Made by a program: the position numbers and the translations under genes. From Yinghuangia aomiensis (lineage in GTDB: Bacteria > Actinomycetota > Actinomycetes > Streptomycetales > Streptomycetaceae), in the NCBI RefSeq assembly GCF_039542225.1, contig NZ_BAABHS010000027.1, positions 1 through 64,000 of the forward strand: 64,000 nt of DNA, written 5' to 3'. Of this stretch, positions 1-7,865 are shown in pieces (position 1 is the first letter of the stretch; each line of letters begins with the position of its first letter). The notes below the pieces were generated by a model. It was not told the DNA's origin, did not search any database, and worked only from the letters and a program-made list of their open reading frames with translations.

Positions 1-2
1 TC

Positions 3-410
3 GATTGGCTTCGACACCACCGAGATTCCAAGAGGCCCTGCTTTCATGCGCGTACGGCTCAGACTTCACCCCATCGGGAAACCAAGTCCTATAACCCGAC
101 GCCAAGTTCGGTACGACCACAGCTTCTTAATCCGCTCATCGACGAAGCCGGACCGGACTGTTTGCTCTACCGGGCGGCAATCGCAGACACCCTCTCAGCA
201 CAGGGCCTTACTGTGCTGTGGACCGTCCTCGGCGAGAAACACCGCATGGGCGGCGAAACTTGGGACCAGCGCCGCCAAGACGACTACCACTGGGTTGAAT
301 TCTCCGCCTCCTACTTCCTCGCTCCCGAGGGCCCTGTCCTCAACCACACACACGGTGTACGCAAGCGTGCACGTGGCAATGCGGATTGCACTTTGGACTG
401 GGCGGTGTGA
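3..410 (+). CDS. Unrecognised open frame entering from the left edge (partial)
   Basis: A frame is open from base 3 to a TGA at 408-410 (135 codons), so any gene here begins outside the window. The second half (from about base 126) has protein-like composition, with blocks such as LIDEAGPDCLLYRAAIADTL and WVEFSASYFLAPEGPVLNH; the first part is less convincing. I do not recognise the family. The GC content of this stretch is visibly lower than that of the rest of the window, which may mean acquired or decaying DNA next to the disrupted region that follows. It could be a chance open frame. Confidence 0.25.
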   Translation, partial: DWLRHHRDSKRPCFHARTAQTSPHRETKSYNPTPSSVRPQLLNPLIDEAGPDCLLYRAAIADTLSAQGLTVLWTVLGEKHRMGGETWDQRRQDDYHWVEFSASYFLAPEGPVLNHTHGVRKRARGNADCTLDWAV

Positions 411-628
411 TTATCGCGCCGAGCACTAACGACGCTCGGCGAATATCCCGCCCAGAGGCCCTGCCAACGCAGCGGATCTGCTTGCCCGGTCGGGCCTTGC
501 TACTGGCTCGCGACTCCTGGACGGCGAGCTGTCGAGGCCCACCATCTACCCTCAGCCCCTGACAGCGCAGACTTGCCGGAGATCAGCGTGAGGCTGCTTC
601 GCTGGCCGCCGCCCCGCCCATCGCGCCG
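411..628. other. Intergenic stretch, nothing recognised
   Basis: This spacer lies between the open frame at the left edge and the 3' end of the 405-aa gene. I see no coding pattern, clear hairpin or repeat. Confidence 0.4.
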
Positions 629-1846
629 TCATGCCGCGATCGCTCCAGCTACCGCGCACAGTTCCCGCATCGTCCCCGTGAACTCCTCGAGAAGACCCAA
701 AGCCACGGCCCATCGTTCCACCTGCGTGCCCAGCGTCGCCTGGGTGATGACGCCGAGTGCCGCCCGTGCGTCAGGCATGCAGTCCTGCGCCGGCGTGCCG
801 AACACCATCAGCGCGCACTTCGCCGGCGCTCCGTCAGCCAGGATCGCGGACGCTGAGAGCAGCCCTCGTCGGTGAACCTCCCGAACCTTCGCACGTGCCG
901 CCCTGTCTCCCAATGCCGTGCACAACGGAAGCACTGCCTGACGCGTGCGATTTGCGTCTCTTCGTCTTTCGAAGACCGGTCGCGTGTTCGGCATAAAAGG
1001 TCGGCTCTGCAACTCGGGCGGACAACCGTGCTGAACCCTCAGCGCCATCAAGGCGTTCTCATCGAATGGCCTTATACGGTGCGCCTCGACAAGCATCGCC
1101 CAGTTCAACAGCACACGTGGGGCCACGAGCAGCAGATCGAAAGCCCGCACGGCGAAACGATGGTTGGCCATCCGGTCAATGATTACCGGCATGCTGCGCT
1201 CGTGCTCCAGAGCGTGCCTGACGAATCGGGCGTCGCCCGGGTCAGCGAAGGCTTCGCGCACCACACGCGGCACGTACTGATATTGGCGTCGCTGCAGTCC
1301 TGCGATGATGCCAACCGCGGCGGCGCGAGTGGCATCGGCGCCCACGGTGTCGAGAAGACCGACGCAGCCGCGCAGGATGACAGCCGGCAGCCCAGGGAGA
1401 TTCGCGGTCCAGTCCAACGCCCCGAACACCCGCGCAGTCAGATCTGCGTCATCCAGTTCGACGAGCGGGTAGAGGCGCCGTTGTGCGTCGAACCTCGTCT
1501 CAGCATGCCGTACCGAGAACGGGTCGAGGTCCGTGACGGTGGCCGACATCATCGCGCGGAGCATGACTTCGCGGGTTGCGGAGCCGTTGCGGTACAGCTC
1601 AACGGCGACCTGCCGGTGACCGAACTGTGCCAGGGCAGCCAGGACTTCAGGATCGCATCCCAGGTTCGCCGCCAAGGCAGCTCGGTCGTCGACCGTTCCA
1701 GCCTCCAGTACACGCTGGATCAGCACCTTCCCCGGAGCCTGACTACCACCGAGCAGCACACGACGGATTGGTGCGCCGAGGCGCGCCAGCAGGGCGTGCT
1801 GCACCTCGATAGGGGCTTGGTCCGCCAGAAAGGCGTGCGGATTCAT
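629..1846 (-). CDS. Hypothetical 405-aa protein, repeat-like helical
   Basis: This is a full-length frame on the minus strand starting MNPHAFLADQ and ending AVAGAIAA. It is rich in Ala, Leu and Arg and looks like a succession of short amphipathic helices, with recurring units such as VLAALAQFGHRQVAVELYRN that suggest a HEAT- or leucine-rich-variant-like solenoid. No signal peptide, membrane segment or catalytic motif is evident. I do not recognise a family. A purine-rich Shine-Dalgarno is not obvious upstream of ATG 1846, so the start is uncertain. It stands alone between the damaged ABC/IS region and the left-edge frame. Confidence 0.6.
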   Translation of the reverse strand: MNPHAFLADQAPIEVQHALLARLGAPIRRVLLGGSQAPGKVLIQRVLEAGTVDDRAALAANLGCDPEVLAALAQFGHRQVAVELYRNGSATREVMLRAMMSATVTDLDPFSVRHAETRFDAQRRLYPLVELDDADLTARVFGALDWTANLPGLPAVILRGCVGLLDTVGADATRAAAVGIIAGLQRRQYQYVPRVVREAFADPGDARFVRHALEHERSMPVIIDRMANHRFAVRAFDLLLVAPRVLLNWAMLVEAHRIRPFDENALMALRVQHGCPPELQSRPFMPNTRPVFERRRDANRTRQAVLPLCTALGDRAARAKVREVHRRGLLSASAILADGAPAKCALMVFGTPAQDCMPDARAALGVITQATLGTQVERWAVALGLLEEFTGTMRELCAVAGAIAA

Positions 1847-2014
1847 GAGGTGGTCATTTTAGCCGTCATCTCTGGGCGAGTTCAGGCACACGAGATAAGC
1901 GCAAGTAATAGCAGCAATGGTTCAAGAACGTCTGTCACGGCACGAGCTTCCCTGCGGTGGAGATGGCTACGGCCGCCTTGTCCGGAACCGCGTGGTGTCG
2001 GTGAATTCGGCCGC

Positions 2015-2016
2015 TA
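2015..2016. repeat. Left copy of the TA target duplication
   Basis: TA directly abuts the left inverted repeat of the IS. The matching TA is at 2884-2885. IS5-family elements commonly duplicate 2-4 bp with a central TA. Confidence 0.6.
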
Positions 2017-2031
2017 AGGGCTGTCCCGTTA
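2017..2031 (+). repeat. IS left terminal inverted repeat
   Basis: AGGGCTGTCCCGTTA. It matches the right end at 13 of 15 positions. Confidence 0.85.
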
Positions 2032-2059
2032 CTGGTGTGGCCGGTGGGATGATCTTGGT

Positions 2060-2830
2060 GTGGCTGGTGTGATCACGGCGTCTGAGCCCTCCTGGATAGC
2101 TCCGTTCACCGGCCTGAGCCCGCGTCAGTTCGGCAGGCTGGTGCGGGCGTTGCGGCATGAGGGCGCCGACCCGGTCCGGAAGGGCCGGCCGTGGGCGCTG
2201 CCGCTGGAGGACCGGGTATTGCTGGTCGCCGCGTACTGGCGCACGAACCTGACGCTGCGCCAGCTCGCGCCGTTGTTCGGGGTATCGAAGTCCGCGGCCG
2301 ACCGCGTCGTGGACCACATCGGGCCGCTGCTCGCGCTCGCGCCGCGCAAGCGGTTCCGCAAGGACGCCGTGCTGATCGTCGACGGCACGCTGGTGCCGAC
2401 GCGCGACCACGCGGTCGCCGAACGCTCGAAGAACTACCGGTACTCCACGAACCACCAGGTCGTCATCGACGCCGACACCCGCCTGGTCGTCGCCGTCGGC
2501 CGCCCGGTCACCGGCAACCGCAACGACTGCAAAGCGTGGGGGCTGTCCGGTGCCGAGGCCGCCGTCGGCAAGACCAGGGTGATCGGCGACGGCGGCTACC
2601 GCGGCACCGGAGTCCTCGTCCCCCACCGCCGCGAACGCGGCCAGGACGAACTCCCCGACTGGAAACACCGGCACAACGCCGACTTCCGCCGCGTTCGAGC
2701 CCGCGTAGAGCACGTCTTCGCCCGCATGAAGGCATGGAAGATCCTCCGCGACTGCCGACTCAAAGGCGACGGCGTCCACTTCGCCATGCTCGGCATCGCC
2801 CGCCTCCACAACCTGGTCCTCGCCGGGTAA
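2060..2830 (+). CDS. IS5-family DDE transposase
   Basis: The 256-aa protein starts at GTG 2060 inside the IS. An N-terminal helix-turn-helix-like domain (about residues 15-90, with LTLRQLAPLFGVSKSAADRV) precedes the DDE domain. Likely catalytic residues are the Asp in VLIVDGTLVPT, the Asp in VIGDGGYRG and the Glu in RVRARVEHVFARMK. It should catalyse cut-and-paste or copy-type transposition of its own element. The frame is intact, without the programmed frameshift seen in some IS5 subgroups. The layout resembles single-ORF Streptomyces IS5 elements such as IS112, though the exact group cannot be assigned by eye. Confidence 0.93.
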   Translation: MAGVITASEPSWIAPFTGLSPRQFGRLVRALRHEGADPVRKGRPWALPLEDRVLLVAAYWRTNLTLRQLAPLFGVSKSAADRVVDHIGPLLALAPRKRFRKDAVLIVDGTLVPTRDHAVAERSKNYRYSTNHQVVIDADTRLVVAVGRPVTGNRNDCKAWGLSGAEAAVGKTRVIGDGGYRGTGVLVPHRRERGQDELPDWKHRHNADFRRVRARVEHVFARMKAWKILRDCRLKGDGVHFAMLGIARLHNLVLAG

Positions 2831-2868
2831 CCGGCGAGCCGAGCCGACCTCGGATACCCCAAGATCAA

Positions 2869-2883
2869 TTACGGGACAACCCT
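2869..2883 (-). repeat. IS right terminal inverted repeat
   Basis: TTACGGGACAACCCT on the plus strand, the inverted partner of 2017-2031. It also supplies the TAA that truncates the ATPase. Confidence 0.85.
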
Positions 2884-2885
2884 TA
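2884..2885. repeat. Right copy of the TA target duplication
   Basis: TA immediately beyond the right inverted repeat, pairing with 2015-2016. Confidence 0.6.
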
Positions 2886-3667
2886 GGCGGTGCTCGTGGG
2901 TGACTACAGCGAGGGCCGTCCCGTGGTCCGCGCACCTGGAGCGGAGGAGTTCCATGATGGCGGTGGTGGTTGCGGGGCCGAGGGCGCTGGTGATCTCGTC
3001 GCAGAGGAGATAGTCGGGCTCGGTGGCCAAGGCGCGGGCGATGGCCACGCGTTGGCGTTGTCCGCCGGACAGCTCGGTCGGGTACCGGGTGGCGAAGTCC
3101 GCGGGGAGTTCGACGAGGTCGAGGAGTTCCGCGATGCGTTGCCGTCGGCGTTCGCGGCTGAGGGCGGTGTGCAGCTTCAGCGGGCGTTCGAGTGCCGCGC
3201 CGACGGTACGGCTGGGGTTGGGGGTAGCGAGCGGGTTCTGCGGGATGAGTTGGATGCGGCGTTGCCGGTCCCGTCCGCGACGGCGCACCGAGGCCGGCAT
3301 AGGAGTGCCGCCGAGGCTGACGGTTCCCGCCGCTGTGGTGGTAAGGCCGACGAGCACGCGCAGCAGGGTGGTCTTGCCGGATCCCGACGGACCGACGATG
3401 GCCACCGCCTCGCCGGGATGCAGGGTGACGTCGACCGTGTCCAGCGCGCGGGTTTGGTGTTTGCCGCTGCCGAAAGCGACGGTGATCCCTCGTGCCGCGA
3501 GGCCTCTTTTGGCCTGTGCTGTCGGTCGAGTTGCGGCGATCGGGTCGAGTGCCTTCCCTTGTCCGTCCCGCGGGGCCGCCGGACACGGTTCGGCTGGACG
3601 ACTGGACGGGGACCGACAGTGGCCGTTCGGCAGGTGGCGCAGCGACTGTTCCGGCGTCACGTCCGGC

Positions 3668-4268
3668 GTCGAGCGTGACGTGGTTATCGGCGCATGCGTC
3701 GACCAGTTCCGGGTCGTGGCAGGCCATCAGCGCACGGTAATGCCGCGCGTGGTTGCGAGGTGGCGCAGCAATTCCGCGATTTCGTCGCGAAGTTCCGGGT
3801 CGAGTCCAGCGGTCGGTTCGTCGAGCAGCAGCAGTTTCGGCTTGCACGCCAGCGCGCGGGCGAGGGCGACGCGGCGTTGCTGGCCACCGGATAGCGCTCC
3901 GGGCCTGCGGTCGGGCAAGCCGTAGGCGAGGGGCAGGCGGCATTCGGCGAGGAGCACGTCGACGGCGCCGCGCCCGGAGTCCGCGGCGGTTTCGGCCACG
4001 AGGCGCCGGACGGTCATCCTGGGGTTGAGGGCCGAGCCTGGGTCTTGGCCGACGTAGGCGAGTTGCGTGCGGCGGAGGCCGGTGAGTGCGTGGCGGTCCA
4101 GGCGCAGGACGTCGTGTCCCAGCACGTGGAGTCCGGCTTCGGCGACGGCTCCCGCGGGGAGGTGCCCGGCGATCGCTTTGAGCAAGGTGGTTTTACCGGA
4201 GCCGGAGGGCCCGGTGATCGCGGTGATCCGGCCTTCGGGGACGAGGGCATCCGTCGCCCACAGCAGGG
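3668..4268 (-). pseudogene. First ATPase (domain) of a peptide/nickel ABC system, 5'-truncated and frameshifted
   Basis: Minus-strand remnant of a DppD/NikD-type ATPase. It begins without a start at about 4268 (LLWATDALVPEGRITAIT), then Walker A GPSGSGKTT, YVGQDPGSALNPRMTV, the signature LSGGQQRRVALARAL and Walker B LLLLDEPTAGLD. The frame stops at 3727 after RGITVR, but the expected continuation LMACHDPELVDACADNHVTL is present in another frame at about 3736-3668. After that, coding returns to the original frame for the second ATPase. The N-terminal 20-25 residues are missing because the sequence passes directly into a binding-protein fragment. It may once have been a fused tandem ATPase. Confidence 0.7.
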
Positions 4269-4395
4269 GGTTCCGTCAATAGTGTGGATGGCCAGCTTGG
4301 TGCCATATCCGGGCAGCACCTGCTTGACCATGGCGTCCCGGTCGACGACAAGGCGGAACGCCTCGCGGACGCGCGGGTCGTCAGCCTCATTCCGT
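4262..4395 (-). pseudogene. Fragment of a peptide/nickel-binding lipoprotein (SBP_bac_5 family)
   Basis: A minus-strand stretch of about 45 codons reads DDPRVREAFRLVVDRDAMVK followed by QVLPGYGTKLAIHTIDGTP. This closely resembles the conserved core of solute-binding proteins of dipeptide/nickel ABC transporters. Both ends are lost: upstream it abuts a MATE gene remnant on the opposite strand (near 4395), and downstream it runs into the truncated ATPase (near 4265). It is a deletion scar of one ABC operon, not a gene. Confidence 0.65.
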
Positions 4396-5072
4396 TCAAG
4401 GCCGACCGCACCGCGGTGCGGCGCCTGATCGGCCTGGGCGTGCCGATCGCCGCGACCTACGGCTCCGAAGCCGGCTTCTTCTCCCTCACCGCGCTGCTCG
4501 CCGGCTCCTTCGGACCGGCGGCACTCGCCGCGCACACCGCCGTCAACCAACTCGTCTACATCGTCTTCCAGGTCGCCGTCGGCCTCTCCCACGCCGCGTC
4601 GATCAACGTCAGCCGGGAGATCGCGCTCGGGAACCACGCCCGCGCCCAACGCCTCATGCGCACCGCACTCGGCTGCGCCGCGCTCGTGATGGCCGTTGTC
4701 GGCGCCGCGTACGTCTCGGTGCCGCGCCTGGTGCTGGCACCGTTCCTCGACGCGTCGTCCGACGATGCCGTCACGGTCGCCACCCACCTGCTGATCGTCG
4801 CCGCGGTCCTGCAGTTCTTCGACTGCACCCGGAACATCGGCGTCGGCCTCCTCCGCGGCCTCGACGACACCAAAACCGGCTTCCGGGCAACACTGATCGG
4901 CTACTGGGCCGTCGACCTCCCCGCGTCGTGCGTGTTCGCGTTCGGCTTCGGCTGGGACACGGTCGGGCTGTGGCTCAGGCTCCTGGTCGGTCTGGCCGCC
5001 ACCGCGGCGCTGCTCATGCGGGCTTTTGACGCGGGCGTCTCCCGCCTCGCCGCAGCGAGCGCCGCCGTCTAG
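4396..5072 (+). pseudogene. MATE-family multidrug efflux protein, C-terminal half only
   Basis: The plus-strand frame ending TAG 5070-5072 encodes RRLIGLGVPIAATYGSEAGF and onward through HTAVNQLVYIVFQVAVGLSH, GLLRGLDDTKTGFRATLIGY and several hydrophobic helices. This is the second bundle of a NorM/MATE Na+- or H+-coupled drug exporter (full family length about 450 aa). The frame stays open back to an ATG at 4284, but that part is antisense to the binding-protein fragment and has no family resemblance or ribosome site. The N-terminal half is absent, so the product is very probably non-functional. Confidence 0.72.
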
Positions 5073-5141
5073 GGTTCCGAGGCCGTCCACCAGGCCATCG
5101 GGGCACACCTGGCTCCGACGGCACTTGGCCCCCAGCTGCGG

Positions 5142-5882
5142 TCACGGAAGAGGAGCCGGGGTGTAGCGGGCAAGTGCCTGGCCCGGGCGGACGACCAGCT
5201 CCGTGCCGGACTCGGCGGTGCGCAGCGTCTGTTCGACGGCGGCCGCGACCTCGTCGGCGCCCAGCATCGGGATGCCCGCCGCGCGGAAGCGCTCCCGGCC
5301 GCCGGCAACGAGCGGGGTGTCCACCAGGCCGGGGCACACGGCGCTGAAGCGGATGCCTTCCTGGGCCAGTGGGCCCGACAGCGACCGGACCAGGCCGATG
5401 ACCGCGTGCTTGGTCATGGTGTACACGGGGTCCTGCGGAGTCCCGCGCAGGGCAGCGAGCGAGGCGGTTGCCACGATGGAGCCGGCGCCGTGGCGGCGCA
5501 TCACGGGAAGTGCCGCACGGAGCCCGTAGACCACGGAATGCTGGTTGACTCCGACGACCGCCTGATACCGGTCGAGGTCGAGGTCGGCCAGATCCTTGTC
5601 AGCCGAGTTCACACCCGCGTTGAGCACCAGCATGTCCAGGCGGTCGCCGGCCGCGGCAACCGCTCGGAGCGACAGGTCGGGGTCGGCGAGGTCACCGACG
5701 AGGGCCGTTCCGCCTATCGCCACGGCGACTTGCTCGACCATCGGGTTCCGGTCCACCACAACGCATCGCGTCCCTGTCGCGGCCAGTCTGCGTGCGACGG
5801 CTTCCCCGATCCCGCCCGCCGCTCCCGTGACAATCGCTGTTTCTCCCACGCGCGTTCCTCTCGGCACTCCGTAATCAGCCAC
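5142..5882 (-). CDS. Short-chain dehydrogenase/reductase (SDR)
   Basis: A 246-aa classical SDR. It has the nucleotide-binding motif GAAGGIGE near the N-terminus (AIVTGAAGGIGEAVARRLAA), LVLNAG, the catalytic Ser in SIVATASLAAL and YTMTK as YxxxK. The acidic residue after the second strand (VVVDRN) favours NAD(H). The substrate is not evident; hydroxyacyl-CoA or alcohol oxidation would fit neighbouring lipid genes. It is transcribed away from the next SDR, and the shared 115-bp promoter carries a perfect GAGAAT-N3-ATTCTC palindrome. Confidence 0.88.
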   Translation of the reverse strand: MADYGVPRGTRVGETAIVTGAAGGIGEAVARRLAATGTRCVVVDRNPMVEQVAVAIGGTALVGDLADPDLSLRAVAAAGDRLDMLVLNAGVNSADKDLADLDLDRYQAVVGVNQHSVVYGLRAALPVMRRHGAGSIVATASLAALRGTPQDPVYTMTKHAVIGLVRSLSGPLAQEGIRFSAVCPGLVDTPLVAGGRERFRAAGIPMLGADEVAAAVEQTLRTAESGTELVVRPGQALARYTPAPLP

Positions 5883-5939
5883 CCGTCGCGCCGGCTCCGG
5901 TCCGAGCGACCCACCACACCCAATGACATTCTCTCAATG

Positions 5940-5954
5940 GAGAATAGTATTCTC
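5940..5954. promoter_or_regulatory. Perfect palindrome, candidate TetR operator between divergent SDR genes
   Basis: GAGAATAGTATTCTC is a perfect inverted repeat (6-bp arms, 3-bp spacer). An extra ATTCTC half-site lies just left at about 5928-5933. Related copies occur at 9290-9304, 45411-45425 and 55307-55321, all next to acyl-CoA or SDR genes. The nearby TetR gene at 9309-9959 is the obvious candidate binder, by inference. Confidence 0.55.
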
Positions 5955-5997
5955 ATCGTTGATGCGCCGCACGTGCGGGCGGCCGGAAGGGAGCGAG

Positions 5998-6756
5998 ATG
6001 GGATTCGCGGACGACCTCTTCGACCTGACCGATCGGGTGGTTCTGGTCACCGGAGGAAGCAAAGGGCTCGGGCGGGAGATGGCCCTGGCAGCCGCCCGCT
6101 GCGGTGCCGACGTCGTGATCGCCAGCCGCAAATCCGAGGCCTGCCAAGCGGTCGCGAAGGAGATCGAATCGGCAACCGGCCGGCGTGCGATGCCCTACGG
6201 CGTCCACGTCGGCCGTTGGGACGAGCTTCCCGGCCTGGTGGATGCCGTCTACGACCGCTTCGGCAGACTGGACGCACTGGTCAACAACGCCGGCCTGTCG
6301 CCCGTCTACGACACGCCGGCCTCGGTGAGCGAGAAGTTGTTCGACGCCGTCATCGGCGTCAATCTGAAGGGCCCGTTCCGACTGGCGATTCTGGCCGGCG
6401 AGCGGATGGCGGCCGCGGGCGGCGGCGTCATCGTCAACGTCAGTTCGAGCGGCTCGCTGCGCCCAGGACCGGCGATCCTGCCGTACGCGGCGGCCAAAGC
6501 CGGCCTCAACGCGTTGACTGAGGGACTGGCGCACACCTTCGGGCCGAGCGTGCGTGTCAACACGCTGATGGCGGGCCCGTTCGCGACCGCCGCCCATGAC
6601 TGGGACCCGGAGCAACTCGCCGCCGGCGTACGGCATCACGCACTCCAACGCATCGGCCGTCCGGAAGAGGTGGTCGGGGCGGCGCTCTACCTGATCTCGG
6701 ACGCGTCGGCGTACGCCAGCGCCTCGACCGTCCGGATCGACGGCGGCATGCGCTGA
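5998..6756 (+). CDS. Short-chain dehydrogenase/reductase (SDR)
   Basis: A 252-aa classical SDR starting at ATG 5998 (MGFADDLFDLTD) behind a GGAAGGGAG ribosome site; in-frame upstream codons overlap the operator and are unlikely to be used. It has TGGSKGLGRE for cofactor binding, NNAG, the Ser in VNVSSSGS and YAAAK. The substrate is unknown. It is divergent from the SDR at 5142 and ends against a strong hairpin facing the kinase gene at 6816. Confidence 0.88.
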   Translation: MGFADDLFDLTDRVVLVTGGSKGLGREMALAAARCGADVVIASRKSEACQAVAKEIESATGRRAMPYGVHVGRWDELPGLVDAVYDRFGRLDALVNNAGLSPVYDTPASVSEKLFDAVIGVNLKGPFRLAILAGERMAAAGGGVIVNVSSSGSLRPGPAILPYAAAKAGLNALTEGLAHTFGPSVRVNTLMAGPFATAAHDWDPEQLAAGVRHHALQRIGRPEEVVGAALYLISDASAYASASTVRIDGGMR

Positions 6757-6774
6757 GCGGTCCGCGGGCAACCC

Positions 6775-6810
6775 GCGCGGGGCGGCGGCCGGATGCCCGC
6801 CGCCCCGCGC
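6775..6810. terminator. Hairpin between convergent genes
   Basis: The arms GCGCGGGGCGGCGG and CCGCCGCCCCGCGC (14 bp, perfect) are separated by 8 bases, in the 59-bp gap between convergent genes. It probably terminates in both directions, with no strong U-tract, as is usual in high-GC actinomycetes. Confidence 0.7.
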
Positions 6811-6815
6811 AGGCG

Positions 6816-7865
6816 TTACGCGCGAGCGATCTCCGCCTCGGCCTTCGGCCACAGCGACTCGGCGTATGTGTGCAGCCCTTCGCCGAGTGCCCGGTCCATA
6901 CGGCCCTCCAGGGCACGCACGTAACTTCCCTCGAGCAGTGCCGCGAGACGGAAGCACGCCAAGACCTGGAACCACGGGAAATCGCCGGTGTCGCGTCCCG
7001 TGAGGTCGGCGTAGTGGGCGATGAGTTCGGCGCGGGTCGGCATGACGTCCCACGGCCGGACGTACGGGTCGGCGCCGGGCGGGTCGCCCTCCTCACGCCA
7101 CGCGGTCAGGATCCAGCCGAGGTCGACGAACGGGTCGCCGAGCCCTGCCATCTCCCAGTCCACGATGGCGGCGAGGCGCGGCTCGTCGTGGGCGAACAGG
7201 ACGTTGGCGAACTGGAGGTCGCCGTGCACGATGCCGATGCGCACGTCGGCGGGCCGATTGTCGTCCAGCCACTTTCCGATGGTGTCCACCAGCGGAGACT
7301 CTGCGTCCCGGTACTCGGCGTTGCTTCGATAGCCACGCAACATGTCCCAGTAGCGCGCGACTTGGCGCTCCGCCCAGTGCTCCGTCCGGCTGAGGCCGTC
7401 GAGGCCGATCGCGTACGGATCGACAGCCGCCAGCCGGGCGGCGCCGCCGACGAGTTCGAAGGCCATCTGTCGGCGCCACGCCGGGTCGCTGCCGTAGCCG
7501 CCGGGCAGGTCTCCCTGCGGACTGAACCCGTCGATCTTCTCCAGCACCGAGAACGGCGAGCCGATGACCGACGCGTCGGTGCAGCTCGCGTGCAGGCGCG
7601 CGTGCGGGACGGCCGTGCCGGCCAGCGCGGTCAGGACCCGGTTCTCGCGGAGGAACGGCTTTGCGGCATCGGGTCCTGCGGACCGGCCCGGCCTGCGCAG
7701 GACCAGCTCGGTGCCGTCGGTGCGGCGCATCGTGTGCAGAATGTTCTGCGCTCCCCCGGTGAGACGGGTGAGCGAGACGACCGGTCCGCTGCCGGGCAGG
7801 TCCGCGCCGTCGAGCCAGGCGTTGAAGCGGGCGAGATCGACCGAGGAAGACGTCGAGTCGGTCAT
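6816..7865 (-). CDS. APH-family phosphotransferase (FadE36-like)
   Basis: A 349-aa aminoglycoside-phosphotransferase-fold protein starting at ATG 7865 (MTDSTSSSVDLARF). Kinase motifs are visible: GIVHGDLQFANVLF (catalytic loop) and AIVDWEMAGLGDPFVDLGW (metal-binding Asp). Such proteins sit beside acyl-CoA dehydrogenases in actinomycete lipid clusters and are sometimes annotated FadE36; the phosphorylated substrate is generally unknown. Its ATG overlaps the TGA of the dehydrogenase upstream (ATGA), so the two are translationally coupled. Antibiotic resistance is unlikely in this setting. Confidence 0.85.
   Translation of the reverse strand: MTDSTSSSVDLARFNAWLDGADLPGSGPVVSLTRLTGGAQNILHTMRRTDGTELVLRRPGRSAGPDAAKPFLRENRVLTALAGTAVPHARLHASCTDASVIGSPFSVLEKIDGFSPQGDLPGGYGSDPAWRRQMAFELVGGAARLAAVDPYAIGLDGLSRTEHWAERQVARYWDMLRGYRSNAEYRDAESPLVDTIGKWLDDNRPADVRIGIVHGDLQFANVLFAHDEPRLAAIVDWEMAGLGDPFVDLGWILTAWREEGDPPGADPYVRPWDVMPTRAELIAHYADLTGRDTGDFPWFQVLACFRLAALLEGSYVRALEGRMDRALGEGLHTYAESLWPKAEAEIARA

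Larger units (their letters stand above)
2017..2883 (+). mobile_element. IS5-family insertion sequence, 867 bp, apparently complete
   Basis: The element has imperfect 15-bp terminal inverted repeats: AGGGCTGTCCCGTTA at 2017-2031, and AGGGTTGTCCCGTAA read on the minus strand from 2883 to 2869. It is flanked by TA on both sides and carries one transposase gene. It is inserted in the 3' end of an ABC ATPase gene. The flanks join back into an uninterrupted reading frame, which confirms the boundaries. The intact transposase and near-matching ends suggest a recent insertion. Confidence 0.88.
1967..3660 (-). pseudogene. Peptide/nickel-type ABC transporter ATPase interrupted by an IS near its 3' end
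   Basis: Minus-strand ATPase of the DppF/NikE type. Read from GTG 3660 it shows Walker A GPSGSGKTT, a Q-loop region (LIPQNPLATPNPSRTV), the signature LSGGQRQRVAIARAL and Walker B YLLCDEITSALG, then VVTHEH with the switch His. At 2884-2885 the frame runs into the IS5-type element, which gives four foreign residues (RVVP) and a stop at 2869. Removing the element and one TA copy restores the frame, which continues for 15 residues (AAEFTDTTRFRTRRP) to a TAG at 1967-1969. All nucleotide-binding motifs survive, so the 263-aa product could fold, but its partner genes upstream are fragments. Confidence 0.75.

Noticed and set aside
1967..3943. A 658-codon open frame running through both ATPases and the IS on the minus strand
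   Set aside because: Only about 25 residues near 3736-3668 resemble a protein family; the rest reads across the IS and ATPases in the wrong frame.
4284..5072. Treating the MATE reading frame as an intact 262-aa gene
   Set aside because: Its first ~37 codons are antisense to a binding-protein fragment, there is no ribosome site, and the N-terminal half of the MATE fold is missing.
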